The notes under the pieces were generated by a model. The model was given only the letters and a program-made list of their open reading frames with translations. It did not search any database and had not been told where the DNA came from. From contig DAHUXM010000016.1 in NCBI GenBank assembly GCA_027307165.1, forward strand, positions 62,001-126,000: 64,000 nucleotides of DNA. Reading direction: 5' to 3'. The stretch's first letter is position 1, and every line of letters starts with the position of its first letter. Origin of the DNA: Gemmatimonadota bacterium (GTDB lineage: Bacteria; Gemmatimonadota; Gemmatimonadetes; Gemmatimonadales; Gemmatimonadaceae). A program made the translations under genes and the position numbers. This document shows positions 56,182 through 64,000 of the stretch, piece by piece.

Positions 56182-57597
56182 TCAGAGGACGTGAACGCCA
56201 TCACGACGGATTTCCACGCGGTGTGGCAACGGGTCGTGATCGCTGTTGCGTGTCTTCACTACTCGTATTGTGCGCTCCCCAGCCAAACCTTCGGTTCGCT
56301 CGAGGACCAACACGTTGTCGGACATGTAGCTCCACCGTTGCTCTTCCTCTCGTTTCCCTGTCACACCAGGCGCCGACTCGAGATTGAGCAGTGTGGTCAC
56401 GTTACGCACCACGAAGTGCTGGACCAGCGAATATAGAAAGTCATTCAGTCGATGCGGATCGCTCGCGGCTGTCGACAGGTCACCAACGGCATCGATGACG
56501 ACACGCCGCACGTTCGCCGTCTCGATGAAGTCGAAGATCTCCACGATTACGCTGTCGATCTGCAACTCCACGGGGGACCTGTAGAGGTGATAAAAGCCCG
56601 TTGCGTAGGCGATTTCCGGATCGGTCCCGAGCGCTCTGATCATCCGCTGCACCTGAGCAGGGTTTTCCTGGAAGTTCACGAAAAGCACTGCCTCACCCTG
56701 GCGATGCGCCTCCAGAGCGAACTGAAGCCCGATGGTCGACTTTCCAGAACCGGTGGGGCCGGCTACGAGCGTGGTGCTGCCACGCCACACGCCGCCGCCC
56801 ATGATCTCATCCAGTCCGTCGATGCCGGTGGCCGTTCGCTCGAGAAGCGGCACATAGCTCTCGAACTTTGGCGTCACCAGACGCGGAAAGATCGCGAGAC
56901 CGTTGGACGTGATGCGAAACGCGTGCCTGCCCTCGCTGTAACCGCTTCCCCGCAGCTTCAGCACCCGGAGGTATCGCTCATCCCGAGCCCCGAGCGTGTT
57001 GCGTTCCAGCTGCACGATGGAATCCGCGACCGCAAATTCCGGATATTGCTCGATGTCGTCCTGCGTGTATTCACCCAGCAGAAACACAGTCATGTCGTAA
57101 GCCGACACGACTCCCGCGAGCTGCGATACGAGCCGCCGTATCTCCCAGGTGGATTGAGCGATGTCGTGTATGGCCTTGAACGAGTCGATCACCACGACTG
57201 ATGGCGACAGACTCTTTATGGATTCCAGAAGGTGTGGTACCAGTGCGGCCGGCCCGTCAGCGATAAGCTTGGCGCCGAGATCGTCATACAGGATTCCCGT
57301 GCCGACCTGGTCGATGTCGAAAAAGCCGAGCCGTTGTGCATAACTCACGACCTTTGACATCGGTTCTGACAGAGTGGTCAGATAGAGTAGAGGCCTGGCC
57401 GGATTCGCGTTGTGAAAGAGCAGCTGCTCGGCGAAGATCGTCTTTCCCGTGCCGGGCTGCCCCATGATGATGTTGATCGAATGTGCGGGAAATCCGCCGC
57501 AGAGAATCGCGTCGGCCTGCGGGTTCCCCGTACTGATGCGGGGAAACACGACGGAGTCGTCCGTGACGCCCGATTCGTCCATCAGTGCATCAGTCAT
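56182..57597 (-). CDS. Double-domain KaiC-like ATPase
   Basis: 471 residues with two RecA-fold halves. First: Walker A GQPGTGKT (46-53) and Walker B VVVIDSF (134-140). Second: Walker A GPTGSGKS (280-287) and RRVVIDAVGDL (364-374). It matches KaiC in plan but is shorter. Cyanobacterial EE catalytic pairs read SE and QE here. The phosphosite segment reads W-S423-Y-M-S-D, so Ser is kept at the S431 place and Tyr replaces T432. No KaiA or KaiB is in the window. It overlaps the receiver gene by 4 bp. A signalling switch is more likely than a full clock. Confidence 0.88.
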   Translation of the reverse strand: MTDALMDESGVTDDSVVFPRISTGNPQADAILCGGFPAHSINIIMGQPGTGKTIFAEQLLFHNANPARPLLYLTTLSEPMSKVVSYAQRLGFFDIDQVGTGILYDDLGAKLIADGPAALVPHLLESIKSLSPSVVVIDSFKAIHDIAQSTWEIRRLVSQLAGVVSAYDMTVFLLGEYTQDDIEQYPEFAVADSIVQLERNTLGARDERYLRVLKLRGSGYSEGRHAFRITSNGLAIFPRLVTPKFESYVPLLERTATGIDGLDEIMGGGVWRGSTTLVAGPTGSGKSTIGLQFALEAHRQGEAVLFVNFQENPAQVQRMIRALGTDPEIAYATGFYHLYRSPVELQIDSVIVEIFDFIETANVRRVVIDAVGDLSTAASDPHRLNDFLYSLVQHFVVRNVTTLLNLESAPGVTGKREEEQRWSYMSDNVLVLERTEGLAGERTIRVVKTRNSDHDPLPHRVEIRRDGVHVL

Positions 57598-58022
57598 GGA
57601 AGCTGTCCCGGTTGCGTCCCTGCTGCGGTATGAGGCGATGTTGCAGCTCTCCTCTCCAGCAGCTCACGAACAGTTTGAACCAGCCGTTGCTCGGCCAGCG
57701 GTTTGATCAGGAACGCATCGGCACCAGCGTCGCGTGCGCGCCCATGCGCCGCCAGGATGCTGAATATCAGCACGACGGTGTCGGCGAGTTCCGGGTCCTG
57801 CTTCACCGCCCGGCACAACGCCAGGCCATCCAGCTTGGGAACCATGATCTCGGTAACGATGATCGCGGGGCGCCTCTCACGTGCGAGCTGCAACGCGGCG
57901 ATGCCGTCCTCGGCAAAGTCCACCGCGAACCCGGCTTCGTTGAGGAAAAAGGACTCGAGTTCACGAACGTGAGGGTCGCGTTCGACAACAAGGACCAACG
58001 CGCTTGCTTCGTCTGTATTCAC
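57594..58022 (-). CDS. Atypical receiver-domain protein with Glu at the phospho site
   Basis: 142 residues from GTG 58022; the longer frame to 58124 adds a non-conserved stretch. A single receiver fold: LVLVVERDPHVREL, AIIVTEIMVPKLDG, VLIFSIL, AGADAFLIKPL. The expected phospho-accepting Asp is Glu58 and the second acidic-pocket residue is Arg15. Ser88 and Lys107 are kept. It may therefore be locked in one state or switch without phosphate. No output domain. The 4-bp overlap with the KaiC-like gene suggests direct partnership. Confidence 0.85.
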   Translation of the reverse strand: MNTDEASALVLVVERDPHVRELESFFLNEAGFAVDFAEDGIAALQLARERRPAIIVTEIMVPKLDGLALCRAVKQDPELADTVVLIFSILAAHGRARDAGADAFLIKPLAEQRLVQTVRELLERRAATSPHTAAGTQPGQLP

Positions 58023-58315
58023 GGATTCGCAATTACGGCAAGGCCAGACAACGGCGTTGAGGCGCAGGCGCACATGCCACACACGCAGGATCACGAGAAA
58101 GACCGTCCGGTGCACGACCGACACGAACCAGTGATCCCGGGCGTTCGCCAGGCGACGCGAGCAATCATAAGATAATCATCTGAAGTCAGGCCGCTCGGCG
58201 CCCCCCAAGTGCGCCGCTCGACGCCCGCCGGCTCCAGCGAGCCGCCGGGACGAGGACCTGAAATTCCGGCGTTGCTACCTATAGTCCCCATACGGGAAGC
58301 CGAGCCTTAAGGGCA

Positions 58316-59746
58316 ATGTCCTCGACGACGACGTCTACCGCGGCCGCCGGTCCGACGCTCTCCCCTCCCCGCTCCGACAGCGACGAGCTGACCTTCCTGC
58401 TCGCCGCCGAGCGGGCACGGGCCGAGGGGCTGCTGAACGTCCTGCGGCTGGTGATCGTCGTCGTTCTGACTGTAGCGGCCCTGGCCTACTCCACGGCCTT
58501 GCCACGCCCTCTGCGGGCCGCCAATGCGGCGGTTCTCGCTCCGATGCTGCTCTGGTCAGTGGCGCTCGCATCGCTCGTCCGCAGCCGCGACGGTGCGTAT
58601 CCTCGCTGGCTGTCCGCCGTCGCACCGATAGTCGACGCGACGGCCGTCACCGCGATCATCCTGTGCTATGGTCTGCTCGGCTCCCCGTCGGTCGCGCTAA
58701 AGGCGCCGATCACACTCGTCTACTTCGCGATATTGGCGGCACGCCCGATCATGGGATCGGCGCGGTCCACGGGACTTACCGCCGCCTGCATTACCGCTGA
58801 ATATCTCGCGGCGCTGTTGATACTGGTTCAGGTTGCGCACGTGACGCTATGGTCGGATCCGATCACGGCTGCCGCATCAGCCAATGTGGCGATTCTGGAC
58901 GAAGGGATGAAGCTGGTGCTCCTCGCGGCAGCCGGTGTAGTCGCGACTTATGTAAGTGCGTGGCACGAACGAGTGCTGCGGCGTGCGCTGGCCGCACAGA
59001 TCGTGCGAAACACTGAACAACGCGATCTCTCGATTCGCCTTCAGGAAGCAGACAAGCTCGCAGCGCTTGGCACACTCGCCGCCTGCGTAGCGCACGAGGT
59101 GAACAGCCCCCTCACCGCGATCGCGCTGTCCGCGGAGATGCTCGGCCGCGGTCTCACGCATCCAGCCGATCGCGAGGAAGCCAACGCGATCGCCAGTGAC
59201 GCGCGGCGCACCGCAACCGCGCTGCACGATCTTCTCGCCTTCGCGCGACAGGGCCAGACGGAGCCCGCTACAGTACTGCTCGGCGACGTCGTTACGAAAA
59301 GCATCGGGACTCTCCGGTCTCTCCTGCGTGAGCGCAGAGTGGTCGTCGAGCGTGATGCCGAGAGTGGCGCGGTTCCGGTGAACGGCGACGCCAGCGCGCT
59401 CGAGCGCGTAGTCATCAATCTGATCATCAACGCAACTCAGGCGATGGAATCGCAGAGCACCGAGCGCATCATTCGGATTCGTGTGAGCGGCGACGGCGAC
59501 ACTGCAATGCTCTCAGTCGAAGACAACGGACCCGGTTTCTCTCCCGGCGCGGTCGAGCACGTGTTCGAGCGATTCTTCACTACCAAACCGGCCGGCAAGG
59601 GTACGGGCCTTGGGCTGTGGATGGTGGCCGACATCGTGGCCAGACATGGCGGTACGATCTCCGCCACGGATACCGGTCACGGTGCACGCTTCACCGTGAA
59701 ACTGCCGGTGATTGGCTACAGCGAAAACGCAGAGGCCGCTGCGTAA
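58316..59746 (+). CDS. Membrane sensor histidine kinase
   Basis: 476 residues. About six hydrophobic segments between 40 and 215 form an integral sensor with only short loops. HisKA follows with CVAHEVNSPLTAI (His260), then HATPase with NLIINATQAM, DNGPGFSP and GKGTGLGLWMV. It is divergent from the receiver-KaiC-kinase set by 293 bases. No partner regulator is adjacent on its own strand. A large hairpin covers its stop codon. Confidence 0.88.
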   Translation: MSSTTTSTAAAGPTLSPPRSDSDELTFLLAAERARAEGLLNVLRLVIVVVLTVAALAYSTALPRPLRAANAAVLAPMLLWSVALASLVRSRDGAYPRWLSAVAPIVDATAVTAIILCYGLLGSPSVALKAPITLVYFAILAARPIMGSARSTGLTAACITAEYLAALLILVQVAHVTLWSDPITAAASANVAILDEGMKLVLLAAAGVVATYVSAWHERVLRRALAAQIVRNTEQRDLSIRLQEADKLAALGTLAACVAHEVNSPLTAIALSAEMLGRGLTHPADREEANAIASDARRTATALHDLLAFARQGQTEPATVLLGDVVTKSIGTLRSLLRERRVVVERDAESGAVPVNGDASALERVVINLIINATQAMESQSTERIIRIRVSGDGDTAMLSVEDNGPGFSPGAVEHVFERFFTTKPAGKGTGLGLWMVADIVARHGGTISATDTGHGARFTVKLPVIGYSENAEAAA

Positions 59747-59785
59747 CGACCTGATCACGAGTGATCACGTCGCGCGCAGCGGCCT
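59733..59785. terminator. Long hairpin between convergent genes
   Basis: AGGCCGCTGCG (59733-59743) pairs with CGCAGCGGCCT (59775-59785). Inside, TGATCAC-GA-GTGATCA forms a further arm. It overlaps the stop of the membrane kinase. There is no T-run. It may stop transcription in both directions or protect 3' ends. Confidence 0.5.
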
Positions 59786-59835
59786 GGGTCGAGACGACCT
59801 CGCTCCTACGGCGTATGTCGCATGGGTGAAATCTT

Positions 59836-61725
59836 CTATCTGCTGCCGCCACACCCCGGCATGCGGAACGCGCCGATCTTCGTGGAGTAGCGCGTCTCAC
59901 CCTTCCTGAGATAGTCGCCGACGTACCAGATCGTGCAGTCATCGCTCGGATCGACTGCCGTCTGGGTGTAGTCCTCCCAGCGTAAGGTCGATTCCTGCGC
60001 GGCCTCGCCGTCCACGAGCGTCGTCTCGCGCAACGTCAGTTGTCCCTTTGGATCGCCTGCCAGCCGTCCCGCGAAGCGCTGACCGACGAAGTCCGTCTTG
60101 CCGCCGAACGAATATCCGATCCCGATGTTGCCGTACTTGTCCATCGCCGGACTCGGCATCCATCTGTACAGCGAATCGGGAGCGAACGTGCCCTGCTGAT
60201 ACAGACTCACGTTGCGCGCCTTGTCCAGACGGAATTCGTACCAGCGTACACCGCCGCCGCCGAGCGCTGTGTTGATTGAATGAACGCCGACGATCGATTC
60301 CTGGTTGCCAATGCGCCGATACACGAGGCGCGTCATGAGCTTGTCACCCTGGGAATCGATGCGACGCTCAGTTCCGGGCTGTGGAACACAATTCGTCAGC
60401 TGTCCGTTGCACAGAAAGTGATACGGAGCGACAGTGATCTTCTCCGGTCCGGTGAGCGTTGTACGTGATGGATCATTCCAGTCCACGTGATACTTCCAGA
60501 CGTAAATCCCGTCGTCCTCGAAGATCTTTCTGAGTTGAGTTCCGCCGGTGGCCATCACGATATTCGGCGCGCCAGCCGGCGGAAGTTGCGTTCCATCCAC
60601 GTCTGCGTTGTTGAGGAAGCTCACGTTATCCACGATCATGCACTGCTCGGTTGCATCCTCGCCCTTCAACATCCGGGCCCGATCGGCGACACAGGCGTGC
60701 TTCTGGATTACGGCATCGCCGGTGCTCGTGGGGACGTAGTATCCGTCCGGCCAGATCGCAGGACGCGGATAATCTGGAAAGAGTGGACGCGCGAATTCGT
60801 ATCGATAGTAGGGACCGAACGGACTCGACGTGGTGCTCACGGCGTAACACATCGCATAACCGCCGCTGTCCGCCGGCGGCCGCGTGCCTGGGCGACGTCC
60901 CTGCGGGTTTTCTGCAGGAAGCTGGGTCGGGTGTGCCTGCGGCGGCTGATAGAGCTCTACAGCCTTGCCAGGCTGTCCTGGCTGTCCCTTCTGGCTCAGA
61001 TTCGCCGGATCTCCCGCCTTGGGAGCCACCGGTTCCACGGGTCGGCGCGGCAACCGGGTGAAGATGGGCATGACCACGAGCCAGCGATCTGCGAGCTGAT
61101 CGTAGCGTACGACGGCATCGCCGTTATTGTGCGACTCGCACGCACCACCAAATCCCTTGAAGATGTTGTTCGTCTCCACCGGGCCGTACAGCACCTTGCC
61201 CGTCGTGTCGAACAGTGCGCCCTTCTTGGTGTAGATCGCCATCCGCGAATTGACGAGCTGAACGATGTAATCGCGCCCAACTGCGAGACTGTTGTCGGCG
61301 GGACTCCGCATCACGGCATTTCCCTGCGGTCCAACGAAGTCGGCGCCCAAGCCGCCGAAGCTTGCGAAGAGCACCGGTGCCGATCGCGATCCCTGGCGAT
61401 GTTGCTCCACCTTCTCACCACCTTTCGGAATCACGATCGGCGCCACCACTATCGTTGTGTCAGCCATCTCACGCACGCCGTCCGGGTCGGGCGCCAGCGC
61501 GTTGTGCGGAATGTCATCCGGATCGCCGCTCGCTTCCAGTCCCGACGGCCGGTAGTTCTCGGCGCTCAACACACCAGAGACGTCGTGCGCCACGGCACGA
61601 TGTACCGTTGCATGCGTGTCAGGGCTGGCCGGCGCATCCGGCTTCTGACGGCGCAGGACAGTGGTCGCAACGACCGCACCCAGCAGTCCTGCCGTCACGA
61701 CAGAAATGGTGATTCGATTCAACAT
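59836..61725 (-). CDS. Large secreted protein of an uncharacterised family
   Basis: 629 residues from ATG 61725 (TTG 61743 adds six). One N-terminal hydrophobic segment is a signal peptide or anchor. The body has the look of secreted proteins known from Acidobacteria and relatives: SLAVGRDYIVQLVNSRMAIY, GFGGACESHNNGDAVVRYDQLADRWLV, MCYAVSTTSSPFGPYYRYEF, FHVDWNDPSRTTLTGP, WYEFRLDKARNVSLYQQG. A Pro/Gln-rich insert sits near 260-300. Repeats of beta strands suggest a propeller. No catalytic motif seen; function unknown. Confidence 0.75.
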   Translation of the reverse strand: MLNRITISVVTAGLLGAVVATTVLRRQKPDAPASPDTHATVHRAVAHDVSGVLSAENYRPSGLEASGDPDDIPHNALAPDPDGVREMADTTIVVAPIVIPKGGEKVEQHRQGSRSAPVLFASFGGLGADFVGPQGNAVMRSPADNSLAVGRDYIVQLVNSRMAIYTKKGALFDTTGKVLYGPVETNNIFKGFGGACESHNNGDAVVRYDQLADRWLVVMPIFTRLPRRPVEPVAPKAGDPANLSQKGQPGQPGKAVELYQPPQAHPTQLPAENPQGRRPGTRPPADSGGYAMCYAVSTTSSPFGPYYRYEFARPLFPDYPRPAIWPDGYYVPTSTGDAVIQKHACVADRARMLKGEDATEQCMIVDNVSFLNNADVDGTQLPPAGAPNIVMATGGTQLRKIFEDDGIYVWKYHVDWNDPSRTTLTGPEKITVAPYHFLCNGQLTNCVPQPGTERRIDSQGDKLMTRLVYRRIGNQESIVGVHSINTALGGGGVRWYEFRLDKARNVSLYQQGTFAPDSLYRWMPSPAMDKYGNIGIGYSFGGKTDFVGQRFAGRLAGDPKGQLTLRETTLVDGEAAQESTLRWEDYTQTAVDPSDDCTIWYVGDYLRKGETRYSTKIGAFRMPGCGGSR

Positions 61726-61802
61726 GTTTTTGATGAGCGTCAAGGCTTACTCGATATTTGAAGTGAGTTCATGAAAGTACCAGACTGTCCGATGCTGCCG
61801 TT

Positions 61803-63287
61803 CTACTTTGCCGCTGGGAGCTTGAGCGCGGCATCGCTCAGGCCGCGCTGCGCCATCAGCTTCTCGATGTCGGCAACTTCGACGGGCACGAATCCGGACA
61901 TGTTCACATATCCCGTCTTCGTGATCAGCAGCATGTCCTCAAGCCGAAATCCGAGATGTTCGTCGGGAATCCGCATCTCGGGCTCGATGGTGAAGATCTC
62001 ACCCGGCTGAAGAGTCGCGGCAGCATAGGGTGTGTCGTGAACCGACATTCCGACAGTATGACCGAGGGCACGGACTGTCTTACCACGGTAGAGATCGATG
62101 AACGAATTTGCTGCATCCTTGATCTTGCTGTCGCTGAACTTGTAGTTGGCAACGATCTTTTCCATCTTCCCGACCGCTTCCTGCGCAATGTCGTTGGCAG
62201 ACACATAGGGCTTGATCGACGTCATCAGCGCCTGATACAACCGGAGGTAGATGTTGTACATCTCCTTTTGCCGGGCTGTGAACTTTCCGTTTGCGGGAAA
62301 GATGCGCGTGACGTCCGACGTGTAATAGTTGTAATCGGGCGCGTAGTCGAACTGCACCAGATCGCCGTCCTGCAATATGGCGGTATCCTTGTGGTAGTGC
62401 GTGTAGTACGTGTTCTTTCCCGTCGCTATGAGTGCAAAATAGGCGGGGCCATACGACCCGTGCTTCTTGAACACGAACTCCGCATCCGCCTGTAGCTCGT
62501 ACTCGCGCATGCCAGGTTTCGCGTCACGCATCGCTTCCATGATGCCGAGGCCGGCGATGTTGGTCGCCTCGCGAATGATTTCGATCTCGCGTGGACTCTT
62601 GATCGCGCGGAGAGTGTCGATGATCGGATCGAGGTTTCTGATCTCGATCGCGGGTGCTGCCGCCTTCATCTTCTGCTGGAATGCTTCCTCGCGCGATTCG
62701 CGGCCGTCCCACGGATCGGCCTTGGTTGCGCGAGCCAGCGCGACCGGATCGGCGGCCGACGCACTTCCAAGCACCTCCGCACGGAACGGAGTGAAGATCT
62801 GTCGTCCCGCAGTGCCGGCTGCGATGAGCGTGGGCCCGAACTTGTCCCGCTCCACAACTGACTCGATGCCGGTATCCTTCTCCGCAGAATCGCCCGGTAT
62901 GAGCGAAGGCCCGAACATGGAAAGCTCGCGCTTTTCGTTGGTCGGACTCAGGAACAGCGTCGACTTTCGTGTGCGCCCATCGATCATGAGGATCGCACGA
63001 GGCTCGATGACACCGGTCAGATAATAGAATTCGTTGTTCTGACGCAGGGGCTGCTCGCCGGGACGCTCTGTGGTGCCCTGAATGATCGCGACACCGTCGC
63101 CGATCGACTTCATGACAGCGGCGCGGCGCGCGGCAAACTCACTCGCGGGAAAGATGCGGCCGATTACCGGCTGCGCCTGCAAACCCGACGACAGGCAGAG
63201 CAAGCCGAGTGTTGCGACTGCCAGGTTGCTGCACACTTCCCGCATACGCTCGAATCCATGCGTCCCAGATATCATGCGAATCTCCAT
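61803..63287 (-). CDS. Secreted Xaa-Pro aminopeptidase (M24B)
   Basis: 494 residues. A signal peptide (hydrophobic 22-35, cleavage near LQAQP) shows export. The creatinase-type N-domain is followed by the pita-bread domain, whose five metal ligands appear in DYAPDYNYYTSDVTR (two Asp), ALGHTVGMSVHD (His), FTIEPEM (Glu) and RLEDMLLIT (Glu). It removes N-terminal residues before Pro. It lies 40 bases after the DUF885 gene; both suggest peptide use outside the cytoplasm. Confidence 0.92.
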   Translation of the reverse strand: MEIRMISGTHGFERMREVCSNLAVATLGLLCLSSGLQAQPVIGRIFPASEFAARRAAVMKSIGDGVAIIQGTTERPGEQPLRQNNEFYYLTGVIEPRAILMIDGRTRKSTLFLSPTNEKRELSMFGPSLIPGDSAEKDTGIESVVERDKFGPTLIAAGTAGRQIFTPFRAEVLGSASAADPVALARATKADPWDGRESREEAFQQKMKAAAPAIEIRNLDPIIDTLRAIKSPREIEIIREATNIAGLGIMEAMRDAKPGMREYELQADAEFVFKKHGSYGPAYFALIATGKNTYYTHYHKDTAILQDGDLVQFDYAPDYNYYTSDVTRIFPANGKFTARQKEMYNIYLRLYQALMTSIKPYVSANDIAQEAVGKMEKIVANYKFSDSKIKDAANSFIDLYRGKTVRALGHTVGMSVHDTPYAAATLQPGEIFTIEPEMRIPDEHLGFRLEDMLLITKTGYVNMSGFVPVEVADIEKLMAQRGLSDAALKLPAAK

Positions 63288-63327
63288 TCTGTGGGGATAT
63301 TGCGTTGCTGCCAGGCGACTCGGCGCG

Positions 63328-64000
63328 CTAATGCGACCGCGCCGAGTCGGGCCGCGTCATTGCCCTGATCTGATCGGCGTTGCCGGTAAGCTCCCAGCGG
63401 ATCAGCGACATCGGTATCAATCCGGCATCGAGGAACTCGTCCATGAAGCGTTTGGTCGAGTAGGCATCGCCAAGCTGTTTCGCGCGTTCATCGAGCAGCT
63501 CGTCGAACTGGATCTTCCCCATGATGTAACTCGTGCCATACGCCGGTTGCTGCAGATACAGGTGCTGTTCACCGGTCACCGTTTCACCATCCACTCGCAG
63601 CCAGTCCCGGGGCGTCCACTCGGATGCGAACTTTTTGGCCTGATCCATTGTGAAGTCGTTGCTCTGCAGATGCAGGTCGCCCAGTGCGCGCGCTGCACGC
63701 TCGGCCACCAGCACATAGATGAGCTCGTTCGACCGCGGATGGGTGTCCACGAACCCTTCTCGCATCATCATCTCCTCGAACGCCGTGGCGAACCCCTCGG
63801 TGCGTGTAACAAACGTGTTGTAGAGCAACGCATCGCGTCTTATCGGATCCGGATGCGGCTGGACCGCCATTCTCGCGAGATCGAACCAGTGGAAGTCATG
63901 CGTGAGCATGATCATCGGATCGCGGTAGGAAACCTCGTCGAAGAACTCGCGCGGCTTGTCCGCCGGACGATAACGACCGATTCTCGCGCGCAGCGCGGGA
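63328..64000 (-). CDS. DUF885-family protein, C-terminal part, cut by window edge
   Basis: The frame is open from the stop at 63328 to the window end, so the gene continues past 64000; internal Met at 63915 is not the start. The visible 220 or so residues include GEQHLYLQQPAYGTSYIMGKIQFDEL and TKRFMDEFLDAGLIPMSLIRWEL, typical of the helical C-terminus of DUF885 proteins. These resemble metallopeptidases and are often secreted lipoproteins. It precedes the Xaa-Pro aminopeptidase gene on the same strand. Confidence 0.8.
   Translation of the reverse strand, partial: PALRARIGRYRPADKPREFFDEVSYRDPMIMLTHDFHWFDLARMAVQPHPDPIRRDALLYNTFVTRTEGFATAFEEMMMREGFVDTHPRSNELIYVLVAERAARALGDLHLQSNDFTMDQAKKFASEWTPRDWLRVDGETVTGEQHLYLQQPAYGTSYIMGKIQFDELLDERAKQLGDAYSTKRFMDEFLDAGLIPMSLIRWELTGNADQIRAMTRPDSARSH

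Noticed and set aside
58023-58124. N-terminal extension of the receiver protein
   Set aside because: The added residues are not receiver-like; GTG 58022 gives the normal domain start.
54829-59746. A complete KaiABC clock
   Set aside because: No kaiA or kaiB-like frame is found in the window and the KaiC-like phospho-site pair is altered.

Overview
GC-rich bacterial chromosome with Gram-negative features: two SurA/PpiC-type periplasmic foldases, an RND metal pump with its outer-membrane channel, FtsEX-EnvC, and a LolA-like protein. GTG and TTG starts are common and many genes overlap by 4 bp. The gene content, the secreted families and the archaeal-like family B polymerase suggest Gemmatimonadota. 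That is a judgement from protein character; no search was run. The window reads as mostly core chromosome with a few accessory insertions: two toxin-antitoxin pairs, repeat clusters and a gene remnant.

Layout. 1-430: a small HTH gene with an operator-like leader and a strong terminator. 471-4301: an extremely acidic protein and typA on the minus strand, divergent from a CorC/CNNM transporter, with a duplicated palindromic repeat between them. 4237-11322 (minus): operon mfd - parvulin lipoprotein - surA - pdxA. 11415-12999: a DUF4384-like secreted protein and a HigBA-type toxin-antitoxin pair with a palindromic operator. 13389-24561 (plus): a long run of tightly packed genes: lepA, a heptosyltransferase-like GT9, a ROK sugar kinase, a PfkB kinase, a STAS-HATPase fusion, a STAS protein, an unknown protein, a trans-sulfuration PLP enzyme, ftsE, ftsX, an EnvC-like activator and nfo.

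24621-32363: a GHL10-type secreted hydrolase facing a czcCBA-type metal efflux operon. The remnant of an outer-membrane protein gene lies just beyond czcA. 32555-37713 (plus): malic enzyme, PEP carboxykinase and an HD hydrolase. 37952-39428: two secreted proteins of unknown role around a terminator. 39475-46988 (minus): an ABC exporter, a PP2C phosphatase, a small protein, then tyrosine catabolism (HPPD, homogentisate dioxygenase). Acetoacetyl-CoA synthetase follows beyond a block of 29-bp tandem repeats and palindromes. 47074-50482: a GlsB-type membrane protein, uvrA and tRNA-Asn(GTT). 50635-51321: a Doc/AbrB toxin-antitoxin pair with its own palindromic operator.

51592-59746: a LolA-like protein, a family B DNA polymerase with archaeal-style motif C, and a signalling block. 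The block holds an atypical receiver protein, a double-domain KaiC-like ATPase and a GAF histidine kinase, with a divergent membrane histidine kinase beside it. 59836-64000 (minus): a large secreted protein, a secreted Xaa-Pro aminopeptidase and a DUF885 protein cut by the window edge.

The observations most worth following are: the receiver-KaiC-kinase block, where the receiver has Glu in place of the phospho-accepting Asp and Arg in the metal pocket; -10 boxes placed so that typA, corC and uvrA would give leaderless or near-leaderless mRNAs; the STAS-HATPase/STAS pair with no sigma factor or phosphatase beside it; and the 29-bp repeat block that overlaps the start of acetoacetyl-CoA synthetase.
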